Below are positions 49,767-58,114 of a DNA stretch of 64,000 nt, piece by piece. The position numbers were made by a program, and so were the translations under genes. Below the pieces are notes generated by a model that worked only from the letters and a program-made list of their open reading frames with translations, did not search any database and was not told where the DNA came from. The DNA lies in contig JAFTGB010000011.1 in the NCBI GenBank assembly GCA_017458125.1, forward strand, positions 30,472 to 94,471. Direction: 5' to 3'. Origin of the DNA: Prevotella sp. Lineage in GTDB: Bacteria > Bacteroidota > Bacteroidia > Bacteroidales > Bacteroidaceae. The stretch's first letter is position 1, and every line of letters starts with the position of its first letter.

Positions 49767-50720
49767 TCAACTTTTGAACAGTGAGTCCACAAACTGGCGT
49801 TTGTTGAACAACTGCAAATCTGTCATTCCTTCACCCAACCCGATGTATTTGACGGGCACCTTCAACTGGTCGGAGATACCGATAACCACACCACCCTTAG
49901 CCGTACCGTCCAGTTTGGTGATGGCCAAACTCGTTATCTGGGTCACTGCCGCAAACTGGCGAGCCTGCTCGAAGGCATTCTGTCCTGTTGAGCCGTCCAG
50001 AACCAGCAATACTTCGTCAGGAGCCTCAGGCAGCACCTTCTTCATGACCTCCTTGATTTTCTTCAATTCGTTCATCAGCCCTACCTTATTGTGCAAGCGG
50101 CCGGCGGTGTCGATAAGCACGACATCAACGCCATTGGCCTTGGCACTCTGCAGGGTGTCGAAAGCTACAGATGCAGGGTCGGACCCCATCTGCTGCTTAA
50201 CAACAGGGACACCCACGCGCTCCCCCCAAATGCATAACTGCTCTACAGCCGCAGCGCGGAAGGTGTCAGCAGCTCCCAAACAGACTTTCTTGCCTGCCTG
50301 CTTGAATTGCCATGCCAGTTTGCCAATGGTTGTGGTCTTACCCACCCCGTTGACGCCAACTACCAGGATTACATAAGGCTTATGGTCGCCGGGCAGGTCC
50401 CAGTTGTCGTTGTCTTCACTATTGTTCTCTGCCAGCAGTGCTGCTATCTCGTCGCGCAGAATGCCGTTCAGTTCGTTGGTGCTGACATACTTGTCGCGTG
50501 CCACACGCTCCTCGATGCGCTCAATGACTTTCAGCGTCGTCTCCACACCTACGTCCGAGGTGATGAGCACCTCTTCCAAATTGTCGAGAACATCGTCATC
50601 AACCTTCGACTTGCCGGCCACGGCACGCGCCAATTTATCGAAAACACTGGTCTTGGTCTTCTCAAGACCTTTATCCAACGTCTCTTTTTTCTCTTTATTG
50701 AAGAAACCAAAAATACCCAT
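49767..50720 (-). CDS. ftsY: Signal recognition particle receptor FtsY
   Basis: SRP-receptor GTPase that docks SRP-ribosome complexes at the membrane. The 317-residue form has a short N-terminal part, the helical N-domain and the G-domain with VVGVNGVGKTTTIGKLA (about residue 120), DTAGRLHNK (about 200) and TKLDGTAKGG (about 268). It lacks the long acidic A-domain of E. coli FtsY, as usual in Bacteroidota. A TACCTTTG -7 box lies on the minus strand at 50747-50740. Next genes are rimO and hup. Confidence 0.95.
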   Translation of the reverse strand: MGIFGFFNKEKKETLDKGLEKTKTSVFDKLARAVAGKSKVDDDVLDNLEEVLITSDVGVETTLKVIERIEERVARDKYVSTNELNGILRDEIAALLAENNSEDNDNWDLPGDHKPYVILVVGVNGVGKTTTIGKLAWQFKQAGKKVCLGAADTFRAAAVEQLCIWGERVGVPVVKQQMGSDPASVAFDTLQSAKANGVDVVLIDTAGRLHNKVGLMNELKKIKEVMKKVLPEAPDEVLLVLDGSTGQNAFEQARQFAAVTQITSLAITKLDGTAKGGVVIGISDQLKVPVKYIGLGEGMTDLQLFNKRQFVDSLFKS

Positions 50721-50739
50721 AATATTCCTATTTACAGCG

Positions 50740-50747
50740 CAAAGGTA
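50740..50747 (-). promoter_or_regulatory. Candidate -7 box (TACCTTTG) for ftsY
   Basis: Minus-strand TACCTTTG, 20 bases before the ftsY ATG; the expected -33 position falls in the preceding terminator and has no TTTG. Confidence 0.5.
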
Positions 50748-50750
50748 ATA

Positions 50751-50780
50751 AAAAAAGCTGAAACCGCATAGGATTTCAGC
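50751..50780 (-). terminator. Terminator after the rpmB-rpmG-DUF4295 operon
   Basis: Stem GCTGAAA/TTTCAGC (50757-50763 with 50774-50780) extended by CC/GG after a bulge, followed on the minus strand by TTTTTTATT. Confidence 0.75.
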
Positions 50781-50803
50781 CTTTTCTATTTAGTTTTTTA
50801 TTC

Positions 50804-50962
50804 TCAATTCTTAAAGAAGTCCTTAACAGCCTCGTTAGGAACCATCTGCTCGTCGAAGATGTAAGCTCCAGTCTTGGGGCTCTTTACCATCTTGATTACC
50901 TTTGTGTATGCGCGACCATCCTTCGAGCCTTCATGGAGGGTTGCAACGGTTTTCTTTGCCAT
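50804..50962 (-). CDS. DUF4295-family small protein, 52 aa
   Basis: A 52-residue basic protein, MAKKTVATLHEGSKDGRAY to DFFKN, matching the DUF4295 family, which in Bacteroidota is regularly encoded right after rpmG. It is likely ribosome-associated by genomic context, but no function has been demonstrated to my knowledge. It starts 14 bases after rpmG and is followed by a terminator, so it is the last gene of the rpmB-rpmG operon. It is too short for common ORF cutoffs. Confidence 0.85.
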   Translation of the reverse strand: MAKKTVATLHEGSKDGRAYTKVIKMVKSPKTGAYIFDEQMVPNEAVKDFFKN

Positions 50963-50975
50963 GCTCTAATTCGGA

Positions 50976-51167
50976 TTATTTAATCTCCTTATGCACAGTC
51001 ATGCGCTTCAGGATGGGATTATACTTCTTCAGTTCCATTCTCTCGGGAGTGTTCTTACGGTTCTTGGTGGTGATGTAACGGCTTGTTCCGGGGAGTCCAC
51101 TCTCCTTCATCTCCGTGCATTCCAGAATGACCTGAACGCGGTTACCCTTTGCTTTCTTTCCTGCCAT
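50976..51167 (-). CDS. rpmG: 50S ribosomal protein L33
   Basis: A 63-residue L33 ([20 protein letters not shown], then [24 protein letters not shown]). It has only one Cys and lacks the two CxxC pairs of the zinc form, so it is the zinc-independent type. It lies 5 bases after rpmB in the usual rpmB-rpmG order. Confidence 0.96.
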   Translation of the reverse strand: MAGKKAKGNRVQVILECTEMKESGLPGTSRYITTKNRKNTPERMELKKYNPILKRMTVHKEIK

Positions 51168-51172
51168 AGTTG

Positions 51173-51436
51173 TTAGTCTCCTATTACTTTAATGTCCTTC
51201 CAGTCAACATAACCCTTGGCAACAGCCTGCTTCAGGGCAGCGTCCAGACCCACTTTATTAATCATACGCAGACCAGCGGCGCTGATCTTCAACTGAATCC
51301 AGCAAGCCTCCTCGACATAGTAGAACTTCTTGCTGAACAGGTTAACGTCAAAGACGCGCTTTGTGCGGTGCTTTGAGTGCGACACATTGTTACCACGCTG
51401 TGCCGTCTTTCCCGTAATCTGACAAATTTTAGACAT
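51173..51436 (-). CDS. rpmB: 50S ribosomal protein L28
   Basis: An 87-residue L28 ([27 protein letters not shown]). It has no zinc-type CxxC pairs. First gene of the rpmB-rpmG-DUF4295 operon, with a TACCTTTG -7 box on the minus strand at 51496-51489, about 53 bases upstream. Confidence 0.96.
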   Translation of the reverse strand: MSKICQITGKTAQRGNNVSHSKHRTKRVFDVNLFSKKFYYVEEACWIQLKISAAGLRMINKVGLDAALKQAVAKGYVDWKDIKVIGD

Positions 51437-51488
51437 CTCTATCTACTTTTATTTGTTCCTTAAATTATAACTTATTCCAAACAGGGTG

Positions 51489-51496
51489 CAAAGGTA
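51489..51496 (-). promoter_or_regulatory. Candidate -7 box (TACCTTTG) for rpmB
   Basis: Minus-strand match to TAnnTTTG upstream of rpmB; no clean -33 TTTG found in the AT-rich sequence beyond. Confidence 0.55.
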
Positions 51497-51568
51497 CTAA
51501 AAAGTTTAGAGTTTAAAGTTTAAAGCTCAGAGAAATATCTGACTATTAAGTTTTTTTAACCATCCGCT

Positions 51569-52087
51569 CTATCCTTCCGTCACTACTTCCAGCGATTTTG
51601 CCTCTTCCTTGATGAAGTCGAGCAACATCTGCATGGCATGATTGGTGGCAATGGCAAGGTTGATGTCACGTCCGTAGTCTTCCTGCACCACCTTGGCCAC
51701 CTGACGCTCTGGTGTGCCGACGGCAAGCCAGATGGTGCCGACGGGGATGTCCTTGGTGCCTCCCGTAGGCCCGGCAAAACCTGTGGCCGAGACGGCATAG
51801 TCCGTGTTCAGCGTCTTGCATGCACCGGCTACCATCTGGCAGGCCACTTCCTCACACACTGCCGTTTTCTCGGCCAACACATCGGCACTGACTCCAAGCA
51901 TGTTTTCCTTCACCTCGTCGACATAGGATATGATGCCGCCTTTAAAATACTTTGAAGCTCCAGGCACCGAGATGATGGCCTCGGCAATGCGCCCTCCCGT
52001 GCAGCTTTCTGCCGTGCTCACGGTTTTCTCCATCTCCCACAGCAGCTGGCTGATCTCTCTGCTGATAATCTTGCTTTCAAAATCCAT
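51569..52087 (-). CDS. pncC: CinA C-terminal-type nicotinamide-nucleotide amidase
   Basis: A 172-residue stand-alone CinA-C domain. Such proteins deamidate nicotinamide mononucleotide to nicotinate mononucleotide in NAD recycling. The catalytic Ser/Lys region TVSTAESCTGGRIAEAIISVPGAS (about residues 21-44) and DYAVSATGFAGPTGGTKDIPVG (about 102-125) are present. The N-terminal MoaB-like half of full-length CinA is missing, as in E. coli YgaD/PncC. Follows tsaD by about 50 bases of AT-rich repeat. Confidence 0.9.
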   Translation of the reverse strand: MDFESKIISREISQLLWEMEKTVSTAESCTGGRIAEAIISVPGASKYFKGGIISYVDEVKENMLGVSADVLAEKTAVCEEVACQMVAGACKTLNTDYAVSATGFAGPTGGTKDIPVGTIWLAVGTPERQVAKVVQEDYGRDINLAIATNHAMQMLLDFIKEEAKSLEVVTEG

Positions 52088-52139
52088 CTGTTCTTATTTA
52101 CGATTTTACGATTTACAATTTACGATTTAAGCGGTCCGG

Positions 52140-53165
52140 CTACTTGAACGTCACTCTCGAAAATGCTGGAGCATCTATGGAGCAGAACTCGCCGTCCAAA
52201 TACTTGTAGTACCCCACGACACCTATCATGGCAGCATTGTCGGTGGTATAGCTGAACTTGGGTATATAGACCGTCCATCCGTAGCGGCGGGCATGGTCGT
52301 GGAAAGCATTACGCAACCCATTGTTGGCACTAACACCGCCGGCCACAGCTACATGTTTGACACCTGTCTGCTTAACGGCCTGACGGAGCTTCTTCATCAG
52401 AATGTCCACAACTGTCCATTCCAGCGATGCCGCAATGTCCTCCTTGTGGTGCGCTATGAAGTCGGGGTCTTCCTCTATCCACTTGCGTAAGCTGTAGAGG
52501 AAGGAGGTCTTCAGCCCCGAGAAACTGTAGTCCAAGCCCGGAATGTGAGGTTCTGCGAACTGGTAAGCCTTCGGATTGCCCTGACGGGCCAGACGGTCGA
52601 TGATGGGACCGCCGGGATAACCCAGGCCCATGACTTTCGAGCACTTGTCGATAGCCTCGCCTGCAGCATCGTCAATAGTCTGTCCCAGCACCTCCATGTC
52701 GTTGTAGGCACGTACTAATACAATCTGGGAGTTGCCGCCACTCACCAGCAGGCAGAGGAAGGGATAAGGAGGGATGTTGGCAGCCTCGTCTGGCGTTTTG
52801 ATAAAGTGCGCCATCACATGCCCCTGCAGGTGGTTGACATCGATGAGAGGAATGCCTAACGAACGGGCAAAGCCCTTGGCAAAGTTAACACCGACCAGCA
52901 GTGAGCCCATCAGTCCGGGACCACGGGTGAAGGCCACAGCCGACAGCTGCTCCTTGGTGATGCCGGCGCGCTTGATGGCCTCGTGAACCACCGGCACGAC
53001 GTTCTGCTGATGAGCACGGCTGGCCAGCTCAGGCACTACGCCGCCGTAGGACTCATGGACGGCCTGTGACGCCGTGACGTTCGACAGCAGCACATCGTTG
53101 TGCAGCACGGCGGCCGACGTGTCGTCACAACTCGACTCTATACCTAATATATATATATCGTTCAT
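52140..53165 (-). CDS. tsaD: tRNA N6-threonylcarbamoyladenosine synthase TsaD
   Basis: TsaD transfers the threonylcarbamoyl group to A37 of ANN-decoding tRNAs. The 341-residue ASKHA-fold protein opens ILGIESSCDDTSAAV and has the metal motif HLQGHVMAH (about residues 114-122), LLVSGGNSQIVLV and the C-terminal VAVAGGVSANNGLR, DNAAMIG. Length is normal. Lies between map and pncC on the minus strand. Confidence 0.96.
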   Translation of the reverse strand: MNDIYILGIESSCDDTSAAVLHNDVLLSNVTASQAVHESYGGVVPELASRAHQQNVVPVVHEAIKRAGITKEQLSAVAFTRGPGLMGSLLVGVNFAKGFARSLGIPLIDVNHLQGHVMAHFIKTPDEAANIPPYPFLCLLVSGGNSQIVLVRAYNDMEVLGQTIDDAAGEAIDKCSKVMGLGYPGGPIIDRLARQGNPKAYQFAEPHIPGLDYSFSGLKTSFLYSLRKWIEEDPDFIAHHKEDIAASLEWTVVDILMKKLRQAVKQTGVKHVAVAGGVSANNGLRNAFHDHARRYGWTVYIPKFSYTTDNAAMIGVVGYYKYLDGEFCSIDAPAFSRVTFK

Positions 53166-53204
53166 CTTTTTTCGGAATAACGGAATTACAGGATTACACG
53201 GAAA

Positions 53205-54077
53205 TCAGTACGTCAGCACCTCCACGCCATGCTCCGTCATCAGCAGCGTATGCTCCCACTGGGCCGAAGGCTGCTCGTCCTCCGAGATGACTTCCCAGCC
53301 GTACGGGTCGTCGGCATCAATGAAAACCCGCCATGTCCCCATGTTAATCATCGGCTCGATGGTGAACACCATGCCCGGCACCAGCAGCATGCCCTTTCCG
53401 CGCTGCGAGAAGTGGGCCACCTCGGGCTCTTCGTGGAAGTCAAGCCCTACCCCATGACCGCACAAGTCGCGCACCACGCCGTAGTGATACTTCTTGGCGT
53501 GCTTCTCGATGGCCCTGCCTATATCGTTGACATAGCCCCAAGGCTTGGCAGCCTCCATGCCAATCTCCAGACACTCCTTGGTGACGCGCACCAGCTGCTC
53601 CTTCTCGGGCGTCGTCTTACCTATTATATACATACGCGAGGCGTCAGCGTAGTAACCGTCCAGGATGGTGGTGAAGTCGACGTTGATGATGTCGCCCTCC
53701 TGCAGTATATCATCCGCCTTGGGAATGCCGTGGCACACCACCTCGTTGATGCTCGTGCAGACACTCATGGGAAACGGCACCGTCTCCTCGTCGCCGCCGT
53801 AGTTCAGGCAGGCCGGGATGGCACCGTGGCAATCGCAGTAGTCGCGGCATATCTGGTCTATCTCCAGCGTCGACATGCCGACATGGATGGCCTCGCCCAC
53901 GGCGTCCAGCACCCCCGTGTTCACCACTCCGGCGCGGCGGATGCCTTCCACCTGCTCCGGTGTCTTCACCAGGTCCGGTGTAGGCACCAGGCCCCCCTTG
54001 TTCTCTAAATACATGATGCGCTTGTCAAACTCCGTAGGCTGTTGCCCGGACTTGCAGTGCCACCTTCTTTTCATCAT
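53205..54077 (-). CDS. map: Type I methionine aminopeptidase
   Basis: Removes N-terminal Met from nascent proteins. The ATG at 54077 (MMKRRWHCKSGQQPTEFDKRI) is preferred to an upstream TTG at 54101. It has a short N-terminal extension of about 35 residues before the catalytic core. The five metal ligands are visible: Asp in NVDFTTILDGYYADASRM (two), His in CGHGVGLDFHEEP, Glu in FTIEPMINMG and Glu in TEHGVEVLTY. A TACCTTTG -7 box lies at 54106-54099 on the same strand. Precedes tsaD. Confidence 0.95.
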   Translation of the reverse strand: MMKRRWHCKSGQQPTEFDKRIMYLENKGGLVPTPDLVKTPEQVEGIRRAGVVNTGVLDAVGEAIHVGMSTLEIDQICRDYCDCHGAIPACLNYGGDEETVPFPMSVCTSINEVVCHGIPKADDILQEGDIINVDFTTILDGYYADASRMYIIGKTTPEKEQLVRVTKECLEIGMEAAKPWGYVNDIGRAIEKHAKKYHYGVVRDLCGHGVGLDFHEEPEVAHFSQRGKGMLLVPGMVFTIEPMINMGTWRVFIDADDPYGWEVISEDEQPSAQWEHTLLMTEHGVEVLTY

Positions 54078-54098
54078 CGTTTCATTTGAATTTGGGTG

Positions 54099-54106
54099 CA
54101 AAGGTA
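54099..54106 (-). promoter_or_regulatory. Candidate -7 box (TACCTTTG) for map
   Basis: Minus-strand TACCTTTG about 22 bases before the preferred map start, which also argues against the TTG at 54101 lying inside this box. No -33 TTTG is clear. Confidence 0.5.
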
Positions 54107-54181
54107 CTACTTTTTTTTGAATATGGCACGATATTTGCTATTTTACGATCAAAAAGTTTAATCAAGTTATAACATCAGAAC

Positions 54182-56242
54182 ATGCAAAAAGGTAACATCG
54201 GGGTTACTACCGAGAACATCTTCCCCGTCATCAAAAAGTTTCTCTATTCAGACCACGAAATATTCCTGCGCGAGATGGTGTCCAACGCCGTCGACGCCAC
54301 GCAGAAGCTGAAAACGCTGGCCCAGCAGGGCGAGTTCAAGGGCGAACAGGGCGACCTGACGGTGCGTGTCAGCCTGGACGCTGACAAGGGCACGCTGACC
54401 ATCTCCGACCGCGGCATCGGCATGACCGAGGAGGAGATTGACAAGTATATCAACCAGATAGCATTCTCTGGAGTCAACGACTTCTTGGAGAAGTACAAGG
54501 ACAACGCCAACAACATCATCGGACACTTCGGACTGGGTTTCTACTCCAGCTTTATGGTGTCGAAGAAGGTCGAGATTGTCACACTCTCCTACAAGGAGGG
54601 TGCAAAGGCCGTCAAGTGGAGCTGCGACGGCAGCCCTGCCTACGAGATAGACGAGGCAGACAAGACAGACCGCGGCACCGACATCATCCTGTATATCGAC
54701 GACGACTGCAAGGAATTCCTGGAGCGCGAGCGCATCAGTCAGCTGCTTAATAAATACTGCAAGTTCATGGCCGTACCCGTAGCTTTCGGCAAGAAGCAGA
54801 AGTGGTCCAGCGATGAGAAGAAAATGGTTGACACCCAGGAGGACAACGTCATCAACAGCGTGGAGCCGCTGTGGACAAAAGCTCCCTCGACACTGAAAGA
54901 CGAAGACTACAAGTCGTTCTACCGCACGCTCTACCCGATGTCGGACGAGCCGATGTTCTGGATTCACCTCAACGTCGACTATCCCTTCAACCTCACGGGT
55001 ATTCTCTATTTCCCCCGCATCAAGTCGAACATCGACCTGCAGCGCAACAAGATACAGCTCTACTGCAACCAGGTCTTCGTCACCGACCAGGTGGAGGGCA
55101 TCGTGCCGGAGTTCCTCACCCTGCTGCACGGCGTCATTGATTCGCCCGACATTCCGCTGAATGTTTCACGCTCTTATCTGCAGAGCGACCGTGAGGTGAA
55201 GAAGATTTCGACCTACATCACCAAGAAAGTGGCCGACCGTCTGCAAAGCATCTTCAAGGAGGACCGCAAGCAGTATGAAGAGAAATGGGACGACCTGAAA
55301 CTCTTCATCAACTACGGCATCCTCAGCGAGGAGTCGTTCTACGACCGCGCCAAGGATTTCGCACTCTTCAAGGATGTCGACGGCAAGCACTTCACCTTCG
55401 ACGAGTACAAAGCCCTCATCGAGGGAGCACAGAAGGACAAGGACGGCAACCTCATCTACCTCTATGCCACCGACCGTGACGAGCAGTATTCCTACATCAG
55501 TGCTGCCCGTGACAAGGGCTACTCCGTGCTGCTGCTTGACGGCCAGCTCGACGTGCCCACCATCCAGACGCTGGAGCAGAAGTTTGAGAAGAGCCGCTTC
55601 ACACGTGTCGACGCCGACATCATCGACCGCCTCATTCAGAAGGACGACCAGCCGAAGTCTGCGCTCACCGACGACGAGTCTGCCAATTTGTCAGAGGTAT
55701 TCCGCTCGCAGATGCCGAAGATGGAAAAGACGGAATTCATGGTCGAAGTGCAGTCGCTTGGCGCAGAGCAGCGTCCTGTTGTCATCACCCAGAACGAATG
55801 GATGCGCCGCATGAAGGAGATGAGCCGCTTCCAGCCCGGCATGAACTTCTACGGACAGATGCCGGACTCGCTGAACCTCGTGCTCAACAGCGACCACCCA
55901 TTGGTAAAGCGGGTGCTCGACGACACAAAGGCTGCTACCGACGAAACACTGAAGCCCATCCTCTCTGAACTGAAGGGCCAGGAGGCCCGACTGGCCGCCA
56001 TACGCCAGCAGCAGGAGAAGAAGAAGCCCGAGGAACTCACTCAGGACGACAAGGACATGAAGACCGAGTGCGAGAAGGCCGTCGAGGAGCAGAAGCACAA
56101 GAAGCAGCAGGTGCTCACCGACTATGCCACGAAGAACGACATCGTTCACCAGCTCATCGACCTGGCCTTGCTGCAGAACGGTCTGCTGAAGGGTGAGGCT
56201 TTGGACAAGTTCCTCAAACGCTCGGTAGACCTCATCAAGTAA
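54182..56242 (+). CDS. htpG: Hsp90-family chaperone HtpG
   Basis: ATP-dependent chaperone. The 686-residue protein has the GHKL ATPase domain (MVSNAVDATQKL near residue 35, DRGIGM near 80, GHFGLGFYSSFMV near 118), the middle domain with the catalytic-loop Arg region (NVSRSYLQSDREVKK near 330), and a long C-terminal domain with a Lys/Glu-rich helical insert (QEKKKPEELTQDDKD near 610). It is longer than E. coli HtpG (624), as in other Bacteroidota. Single-gene unit with terminator at 56254; divergent from map. Confidence 0.96.
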   Translation: MQKGNIGVTTENIFPVIKKFLYSDHEIFLREMVSNAVDATQKLKTLAQQGEFKGEQGDLTVRVSLDADKGTLTISDRGIGMTEEEIDKYINQIAFSGVNDFLEKYKDNANNIIGHFGLGFYSSFMVSKKVEIVTLSYKEGAKAVKWSCDGSPAYEIDEADKTDRGTDIILYIDDDCKEFLERERISQLLNKYCKFMAVPVAFGKKQKWSSDEKKMVDTQEDNVINSVEPLWTKAPSTLKDEDYKSFYRTLYPMSDEPMFWIHLNVDYPFNLTGILYFPRIKSNIDLQRNKIQLYCNQVFVTDQVEGIVPEFLTLLHGVIDSPDIPLNVSRSYLQSDREVKKISTYITKKVADRLQSIFKEDRKQYEEKWDDLKLFINYGILSEESFYDRAKDFALFKDVDGKHFTFDEYKALIEGAQKDKDGNLIYLYATDRDEQYSYISAARDKGYSVLLLDGQLDVPTIQTLEQKFEKSRFTRVDADIIDRLIQKDDQPKSALTDDESANLSEVFRSQMPKMEKTEFMVEVQSLGAEQRPVVITQNEWMRRMKEMSRFQPGMNFYGQMPDSLNLVLNSDHPLVKRVLDDTKAATDETLKPILSELKGQEARLAAIRQQQEKKKPEELTQDDKDMKTECEKAVEEQKHKKQQVLTDYATKNDIVHQLIDLALLQNGLLKGEALDKFLKRSVDLIK

Positions 56243-56253
56243 ACCCTAAAAAC

Positions 56254-56297
56254 AAGACTCCTTTTCAGACTTACGGTTTGGAAAGGAGTCTTTTTTG
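56254..56297 (+). terminator. Intrinsic terminator after htpG
   Basis: 11-bp stem AAGACTCCTTT/AAAGGAGTCTT (56254-56264 with 56282-56292) followed by TTTTG. Confidence 0.9.
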
Positions 56298-56349
56298 TGT
56301 CAGCCCGTCAGCAACGCGGAGACGAAAGCAGCGTTGACGCAGACGATTT

Positions 56350-56982
56350 TTATTTCGCGTATTTCCTTCCGCCTTTGATGACGACGCCCTTGTGACCGGC
56401 AGAAGGACGAACACCGTTCAAAGTATATTCAGGCGAACAGGAGTGCACGGCAGCAACTGTGACGGCGGCAACGCCGGATGCACCACCGGCGGCCTCCACC
56501 CGAATAGTCCCTGAGAGGTTCCTGACACCTGCGGCACCGTCAACGGCTTTGCCGAGGATATAGAGTCCGCTGTAGCGGCTGGCAGCACCATAGTACATCA
56601 CGACATTACCCCATGGCGAGAACAGTGCCAGCGTTCCGGCAGGACAATCGCCCTCGATGCAGTCGGCTCCATGGCTGACAGCCATGGGCGGATAGAATAT
56701 TTTCTCGTTGCTGCCGTAGTCCTGCACCGCTACCTCCAAGGGCAGCATCTGATAGAGCGACTTGGCTGCGCTGGTTTCATTCAGTTCGTAGACGATAGTG
56801 TTTGTTCCGTCTGACACCCGTATCTTCATGGCATCCGATGTGTTGTTGTCCATAAAATCAGCCTTTTGAAGCCCAATGCTGACTATCGAGGTATCATTGC
56901 CTTCCTGCGACGAGCGTTTACCCTGCCCCCACGCCATGGCGGATGTCAACATCAGAGTGAATAATAAGAATGTTCTTTTCAT
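56350..56982 (-). CDS. Secreted cyclophilin-like-fold protein
   Basis: The ATG at 56982 gives a Sec signal (MKRTFLLFTLMLTSAMAWGQ). After a linker, residues about 45-165 match the cyclophilin-like fold domain (MKIRVSDGTNTIVYELNETSA, then LPLEVAVQDYGSNEKIFYPP and DCPAGTLALFSPWGNVVMYYG), also found in flavin-dependent or small periplasmic proteins. The C-terminal 40 residues are Gly/Ala/Val-rich (AAGGASGVAAVTVAAVHSC) and basic at the end. No enzymatic residues can be claimed. It is a single gene convergent with htpG. Confidence 0.75.
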   Translation of the reverse strand: MKRTFLLFTLMLTSAMAWGQGKRSSQEGNDTSIVSIGLQKADFMDNNTSDAMKIRVSDGTNTIVYELNETSAAKSLYQMLPLEVAVQDYGSNEKIFYPPMAVSHGADCIEGDCPAGTLALFSPWGNVVMYYGAASRYSGLYILGKAVDGAAGVRNLSGTIRVEAAGGASGVAAVTVAAVHSCSPEYTLNGVRPSAGHKGVVIKGGRKYAK

Positions 56983-57149
56983 GTCTTTTTTTATGTTTCT
57001 TTGAATGCTTGTTATCACCTCATCCATTCTAAATAACGAATGCAAAATTACAAAAAAACGGGCAAAAGAAAGAGTACCTTTTCAAATAATTTTGTAAACA
57101 AGAAAAAAAATGACATCGACTCCCCTGCAGCCAGAAATCAGGAAATTCA

Positions 57150-57181
57150 TTTGGCCGTGTCAGAAATTAATATTAATTTTG
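57150..57181 (+). promoter_or_regulatory. Promoter of the gene at 57207
   Basis: TTTG at 57150-57153 and TAATTTTG at 57174-57181, spaced by 20 bases; the ATG follows 25 bases later with an AAGGAGAGAAGG stretch before it that resembles a ribosome-binding site, unusual here. Confidence 0.75.
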
Positions 57182-57206
57182 CAACAAAAAGGAGAGAAGG
57201 AACTAT

Positions 57207-57662
57207 ATGGAGCTTATTTCTATTTTCTTTAGTTTGCTTGCCCTCGGCTTTGTTCTGTGGATTCTTGGAGTGGCTGCGTTATATGTCTTAAAAGTTGTGA
57301 TAGGCTTTTGCAGTATTCCTTTCTTGTTGTCCGGAGACAGTCCTGCCCCGAAAAAAGAATCTGCAAAAACCTTAGCCCCAAAGACAAAAGGGGCTGTCAA
57401 GCTCTCATTCAGTAGCGATAATTCGTTCTACATAATAGACGAGGAACCGGAAGAAAGAAAAATCAAGAGATACTCTGCGAACAACATTATTTTCAGTCTA
57501 TATAAGGAAAACAGCCTTTACCTGTCCAATGTCAAGAACCTGCGCATGGGACAAAGTATGAATTTAAAGGCCACAAACGCAACAGACATGATTCGTCAGA
57601 TAGAGAGTTATTTCTGCAAATGGAGCATCGACGATCCAGGTCGTCATTTCGCATACGAGTAA
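57207..57662 (+). CDS. Membrane-anchored hypothetical protein, 151 aa
   Basis: Function not recognised. The protein starts MELISIFFSLLALGFVLWIL with one or two closely spaced transmembrane helices (residues 4-40), then a Lys/Pro-rich linker and a soluble domain of about 80 residues (KLSFSSDNSFYIIDEEPEE, then NNIIFSLYKENSLYLSNVKNLRM). A good promoter precedes it and no other gene follows before tRNA-His. AT-rich codon use suggests a recent or lineage-specific gene. Confidence 0.7.
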   Translation: MELISIFFSLLALGFVLWILGVAALYVLKVVIGFCSIPFLLSGDSPAPKKESAKTLAPKTKGAVKLSFSSDNSFYIIDEEPEERKIKRYSANNIIFSLYKENSLYLSNVKNLRMGQSMNLKATNATDMIRQIESYFCKWSIDDPGRHFAYE

Positions 57663-57720
57663 TCCCTCTTTTCCCTCAAAACCCTCACCGATAGCGGACT
57701 GTTGTACTTCATCAACCATA

Positions 57721-57786
57721 GGTCGGAGCGACTCCTTCCTCAGGTTGGTGACGCTTCTTCCGGTGGTTGGTGACGCTCCATCCCCG
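57721..57786 (+). repeat. 22-bp-periodic repeat upstream of tRNA-His
   Basis: GGTTGGTGACGCT occurs at 57743-57755 and 57765-57777, exactly 22 bases apart; the preceding 22 bases (57721-57742, GGTCGGAGCGACTCCTTCCT) are a diverged unit. Same period as the array at 27061 although the sequence differs. Confidence 0.65.
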
Positions 57787-57832
57787 TAAAGCGTTGAATT
57801 CTATCGAAGAAAAGTGTACGACAAGACACATT

Positions 57833-57854
57833 ATTCAACGATAATTCAACGATA
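57833..57854 (+). repeat. Tandem 11-bp duplication ATTCAACGATA
   Basis: Two exact adjacent copies, 57833-57843 and 57844-57854, about 80 bases upstream of tRNA-His. Confidence 0.8.
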
Positions 57855-57887
57855 AAATGTGATTTTTGCAAAAAAATCGGCGAAATA

Positions 57888-57919
57888 TTTGGCAGTTCGG
57901 AAGAAAAAGACTACCTTTG
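57888..57919 (+). promoter_or_regulatory. Promoter of tRNA-His
   Basis: TTTG at 57888-57891 and TACCTTTG at 57912-57919, spaced by 20 bases, 17 bases before the tRNA. Confidence 0.8.
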
Positions 57920-57936
57920 CACCCGCTATTCAGATG

Positions 57937-58010
57937 GTGCCCGTAGTTCAGTTGGTTAGAGCGTCAGATTGTGGTTCTGAATGTCGACGGTTCGAGTCCG
58001 TCCGGGCACC
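57937..58010 (+). tRNA. tRNA-His (anticodon GUG)
   Basis: Cloverleaf folds with acceptor GTGCCCG/CGGGCAC, D-arm around AGTTGGTTA, anticodon stem CAGA/TCTG with loop containing GTG, T-arm GACGG-TTCGAGT-CCGTC, and C73. A G at 57936 can pair with C73 as the G-1 specific to tRNA-His. The CCA end is not fully encoded. A good promoter and terminator flank it, so it is an independent unit. Confidence 0.97.
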
Positions 58011-58023
58011 CAAAAGTTAAAGT

Positions 58024-58052
58024 CCTGTAAGTTAATTACTTACGGGATTTTT
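58024..58052 (+). terminator. Terminator after tRNA-His
   Basis: 8-bp stem CCTGTAAG/CTTACGGG (58024-58031 with 58039-58046, one G-U pair), followed by ATTTTTG. Confidence 0.75.
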
Positions 58053-58072
58053 GTTTCCTAAATATTTCAAAG

Positions 58073-58094
58073 TTGTAGGCACATTGTAGGCACA
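58073..58094 (+). repeat. Tandem 11-bp duplication TTGTAGGCACA
   Basis: Two exact adjacent copies, 58073-58083 and 58084-58094, between the tRNA-His terminator and the AAA ATPase gene. Confidence 0.85.
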
Positions 58095-58114
58095 CTATAA
58101 TCGACTTATTAGTA

